Made by a program: the position numbers and the translations under genes. A stretch of DNA of 8,978 nucleotides from Candidatus Tectimicrobiota bacterium (GTDB lineage: Bacteria > UBA8248): assembly GCA_016184445.1 (NCBI GenBank), contig JACPCT010000257.1, positions 1 through 8,978 on the forward strand, written 5' to 3'. The stretch's first letter is position 1, and every line of letters begins with the position of its first letter. The notes under the pieces were generated by a model that saw only the letters and a list, made by a program, of their open reading frames with translations, had not been told where the DNA came from and did no database searches. Below are positions 7,860 to 8,978 of this stretch, piece by piece.

Positions 7860-8420
7860 GTGCGCATCATCGGCGGCCGGGCCCGGGGCCGCCGCCTCTC
7901 CTCCCCTCCCGGGGACGGGGTCCGGCCGACGGGCGACCGCGTCCGCGAGGCCCTCTTCAACATCTGGGGGCAGCGGCTGGAGGGACTCCGCGTCCTCGAT
8001 GTCTGCGCCGGGAGCGGCGCCATCTCGCTCGAGGCTCTGAGCCGGGGGGCGGCCGAGGCGGTGGCGCTCGAGAGCGATCCGGCGCTGTGCCGCCATATCG
8101 GGCACGAGGCGGAGCGCCTGGGCCTGGCCCAGGGGCTCAGGGTGCGGCGCGGCGACGCGCGGAGGGAGCTGGCCCGCCTCCGCCGCGAGGGCGCGCTCCC
8201 CTTCGATCTGGCGTTCGTGGATCCTCCCTGGAAGGAGGCCGCCCTGCGCCGGAAGCTGGCCGGGGCGCTGTTCGAGCGGCCCCCGCTCTGCCTCGGCGCG
8301 GCGGTGGAGTGCCCGCGGGAGGAGGAGTTGCCGCCTCCGCCCGGCGCTCGCCTAGTGAAGCGGTCCCGCTATGGGGGCAGCGCGCTCCTCTTCTTCGAGG
8401 TGGTGGAGGGCGGCGGCTAG
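7860..8420 (+). CDS. rsmD: 16S rRNA (guanine966-N2)-methyltransferase RsmD
   Basis: Methylates G966 of 16S rRNA using S-adenosylmethionine during small-subunit assembly. The 186 residues show the family features in order: MRIIGGRARGRRL start, RPTGDRVREALFNI (22-35), SAM-binding motif I as LDVCAGSGAISLEALSRGA (46-64), acidic ESD (71-73) at the end of strand 2, catalytic DPPW (121-124, usually DPPY or DPPF) and the closing RYGGSALLFFE (170-180). The start is GTG at 7860, preceded by GGGGAG about 6-7 bases upstream. It lies 11 bases after the kinase. In many genomes rsmD is followed by coaD; here it is followed by a non-coding stretch and a dehydrogenase. The trp in DPPW is a mild variant. Confidence 0.93.
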   Translation: MRIIGGRARGRRLSSPPGDGVRPTGDRVREALFNIWGQRLEGLRVLDVCAGSGAISLEALSRGAAEAVALESDPALCRHIGHEAERLGLAQGLRVRRGDARRELARLRREGALPFDLAFVDPPWKEAALRRKLAGALFERPPLCLGAAVECPREEELPPPPGARLVKRSRYGGSALLFFEVVEGGG

Positions 8421-8757
8421 CGGGCGTCTCGTGCGAGGGTGATCTCAAATTGCGCGTATCATTCTTGGACGGGTGCTGAGGGATTTTGAGGGCGTTGCCG
8501 GCGAGCCGCCACAAAACTTGTGAAAAATCAGCGGGGAAGACGGAAGCTCAAGGCCCGGAGGGGCGAAGATTTTTTCCAAATTATTGATTTCAAATGTTAT
8601 ATGGCTATGCCCCGGAAATGGGCAGGACAAGCCAAGTGGCGCATTTTGGGGGAGTTAGCGGGGCCAGGCACAGACTTTTGCACACGTTTTCCACCGGACT
8701 TGTGGGAGGGTTTGGGGGTTCAGTCCGAGGACGCGGCTGCCGAGAGGAGGGCGGCGC
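8421..8757. other. AT-richer intergenic region without a convincing gene
   Basis: These 337 bases separate rsmD from the next gene. Composition drops sharply (about 45% G+C over 8581-8640). A weak terminator-like element is visible: GCCC (8553-8556) pairs with GGGC (8561-8564) over a 4-base loop, and six T bases follow at 8570-8575. TTGATT (8584-8589) and TATGCC (8606-8611), spaced 16 bases, could be a poor promoter. Open frames at 8520-8774 (+) and 8445-8630 (-) show no recognisable domain, family motif or good ribosome site. I see no tRNA or CRISPR structure. Confidence 0.6.
8745..8750 (+). promoter_or_regulatory. Shine-Dalgarno fixing a TTG start
   Basis: AGGAGG at 8745-8750 is a full match to the anti-Shine-Dalgarno sequence, with 7 bases to TTG 8758. 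It decides the start of the downstream dehydrogenase, which has no ATG or GTG at a suitable place ahead of its cofactor motif. Confidence 0.7.
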
Positions 8758-8978
8758 TTGCTTCAGGCGTTTGATTTGATTGGCAAGACCGCGCTCGTCA
8801 CGGGCGGAGGGACGGGCCTGGGGCGCGTCATGGCCCTCGCCCTGACCGAGGCGGGCGCCGACGTGGCCGTCGCCGCCCGGCGGCGGGAGAGGCTGGAGGA
8901 GGCGGCGGCGGAGATCCGGTCGCGGGGCCGCCGCTCCGCTGTCGTTGAGCTGGACCTGACCGATCCCGCGGAGGCCGC
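8758..8978 (+). CDS. Short-chain dehydrogenase/reductase, 5' part only
   Basis: NAD(P)-dependent oxidoreductase of the classical SDR family, cut by the window end after 73 codons of an expected 250 or so. It opens with a beta strand, KTALVTGGGTGLG, containing the cofactor-binding TGxxxGxG motif (about residues 15-22). The next stretch, ADVAVAARRRERLEEAA, ends strand 2 in Ala-Arg-Arg, which favours NADP(H) over NAD(H), as a basic residue here usually binds the 2'-phosphate. LDLTD near the end matches the adenine-ring Asp of the family. TTG at 8758 is chosen because of its ideal AGGAGG. The catalytic Tyr-x-x-x-Lys lies beyond the window, so activity and substrate cannot be judged. Related fatty-acid or polyol reductases start with the similar FDLxGKTALVTGG. 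Confidence 0.9.
   Translation, partial: MLQAFDLIGKTALVTGGGTGLGRVMALALTEAGADVAVAARRRERLEEAAAEIRSRGRRSAVVELDLTDPAEA

Noticed and set aside
8510..8720. DnaA-box-like strings (TTGTGAAAA, TTTTCCACC)
   Set aside because: None matches TTATCCACA closely, there is no cluster, and no origin genes are nearby. Not enough for an origin call.
8520..8774. 84-residue open frame starting at GTG
   Set aside because: No recognised motif and no ribosome site; it also runs into the dehydrogenase start, which has a strong Shine-Dalgarno.

Overview
This is a GC-rich bacterial window of ordinary metabolic and housekeeping genes. Sampled coding lines run about 68-87% G+C. It contains two AT-richer stretches and a four-gene operon whose last two genes are broken by frame changes. 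No single gene fixes the taxonomy. The mix fits an uncultured high-GC Gram-negative-type lineage: cytosolic leucyl aminopeptidase, a secreted Sel1-repeat protein, a 2-oxoacid dehydrogenase operon, a PfkB kinase and RsmD. The dispersed palindromic repeats fit this too. I cannot place it more precisely.

Layout. On the + strand, 62-1597 is a leucyl aminopeptidase with every catalytic residue present. It is followed after 9 bases by a small exported Sel1-repeat protein (1607-2203) of clearly lower G+C. Bases 2204-2500 hold no gene but carry an 84-base inverted repeat and two further palindromes, and lie between convergent transcription units. On the - strand, reading from 6746 down to 2501, comes one operon: E1 alpha, E1 beta (4-base overlap), E2 acyltransferase (13-base gap, strong Shine-Dalgarno) and a CitE/HpcH-type lyase (5-base gap). 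A divergent intergenic region (6747-6936) separates it from a + strand pair, a PfkB-family kinase (6937-7848) and rsmD (7860-8420). Bases 8421-8757 are AT-richer and without a convincing gene. The window ends in the first 73 codons of a short-chain dehydrogenase that starts at TTG.

How the genes fit together. E1 alpha and beta decarboxylate a 2-oxoacid on thiamine diphosphate, and E2 carries the acyl group on a lipoyl lysine to CoA. The lyase could make or use an acyl-CoA linked to that step. No E3 gene is in the window. The true substrate cannot be read from the sequence.

Most notable: the E2 and lyase genes each contain a small deletion with a frame change (near 3780 and 2591). Because high-GC DNA has few stops, the E2 frame runs on through its own lesion and into the lyase, giving a false 706-residue 'fusion' reading frame (2505-4625). 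Whether the lesions are real or assembly errors is the key open question. Other points are a near-match to a ParB parS site at the start of the Sel1 gene and a 12-base direct repeat in the divergent promoter region. I see no convincing novel defence, mobile or other undescribed system.
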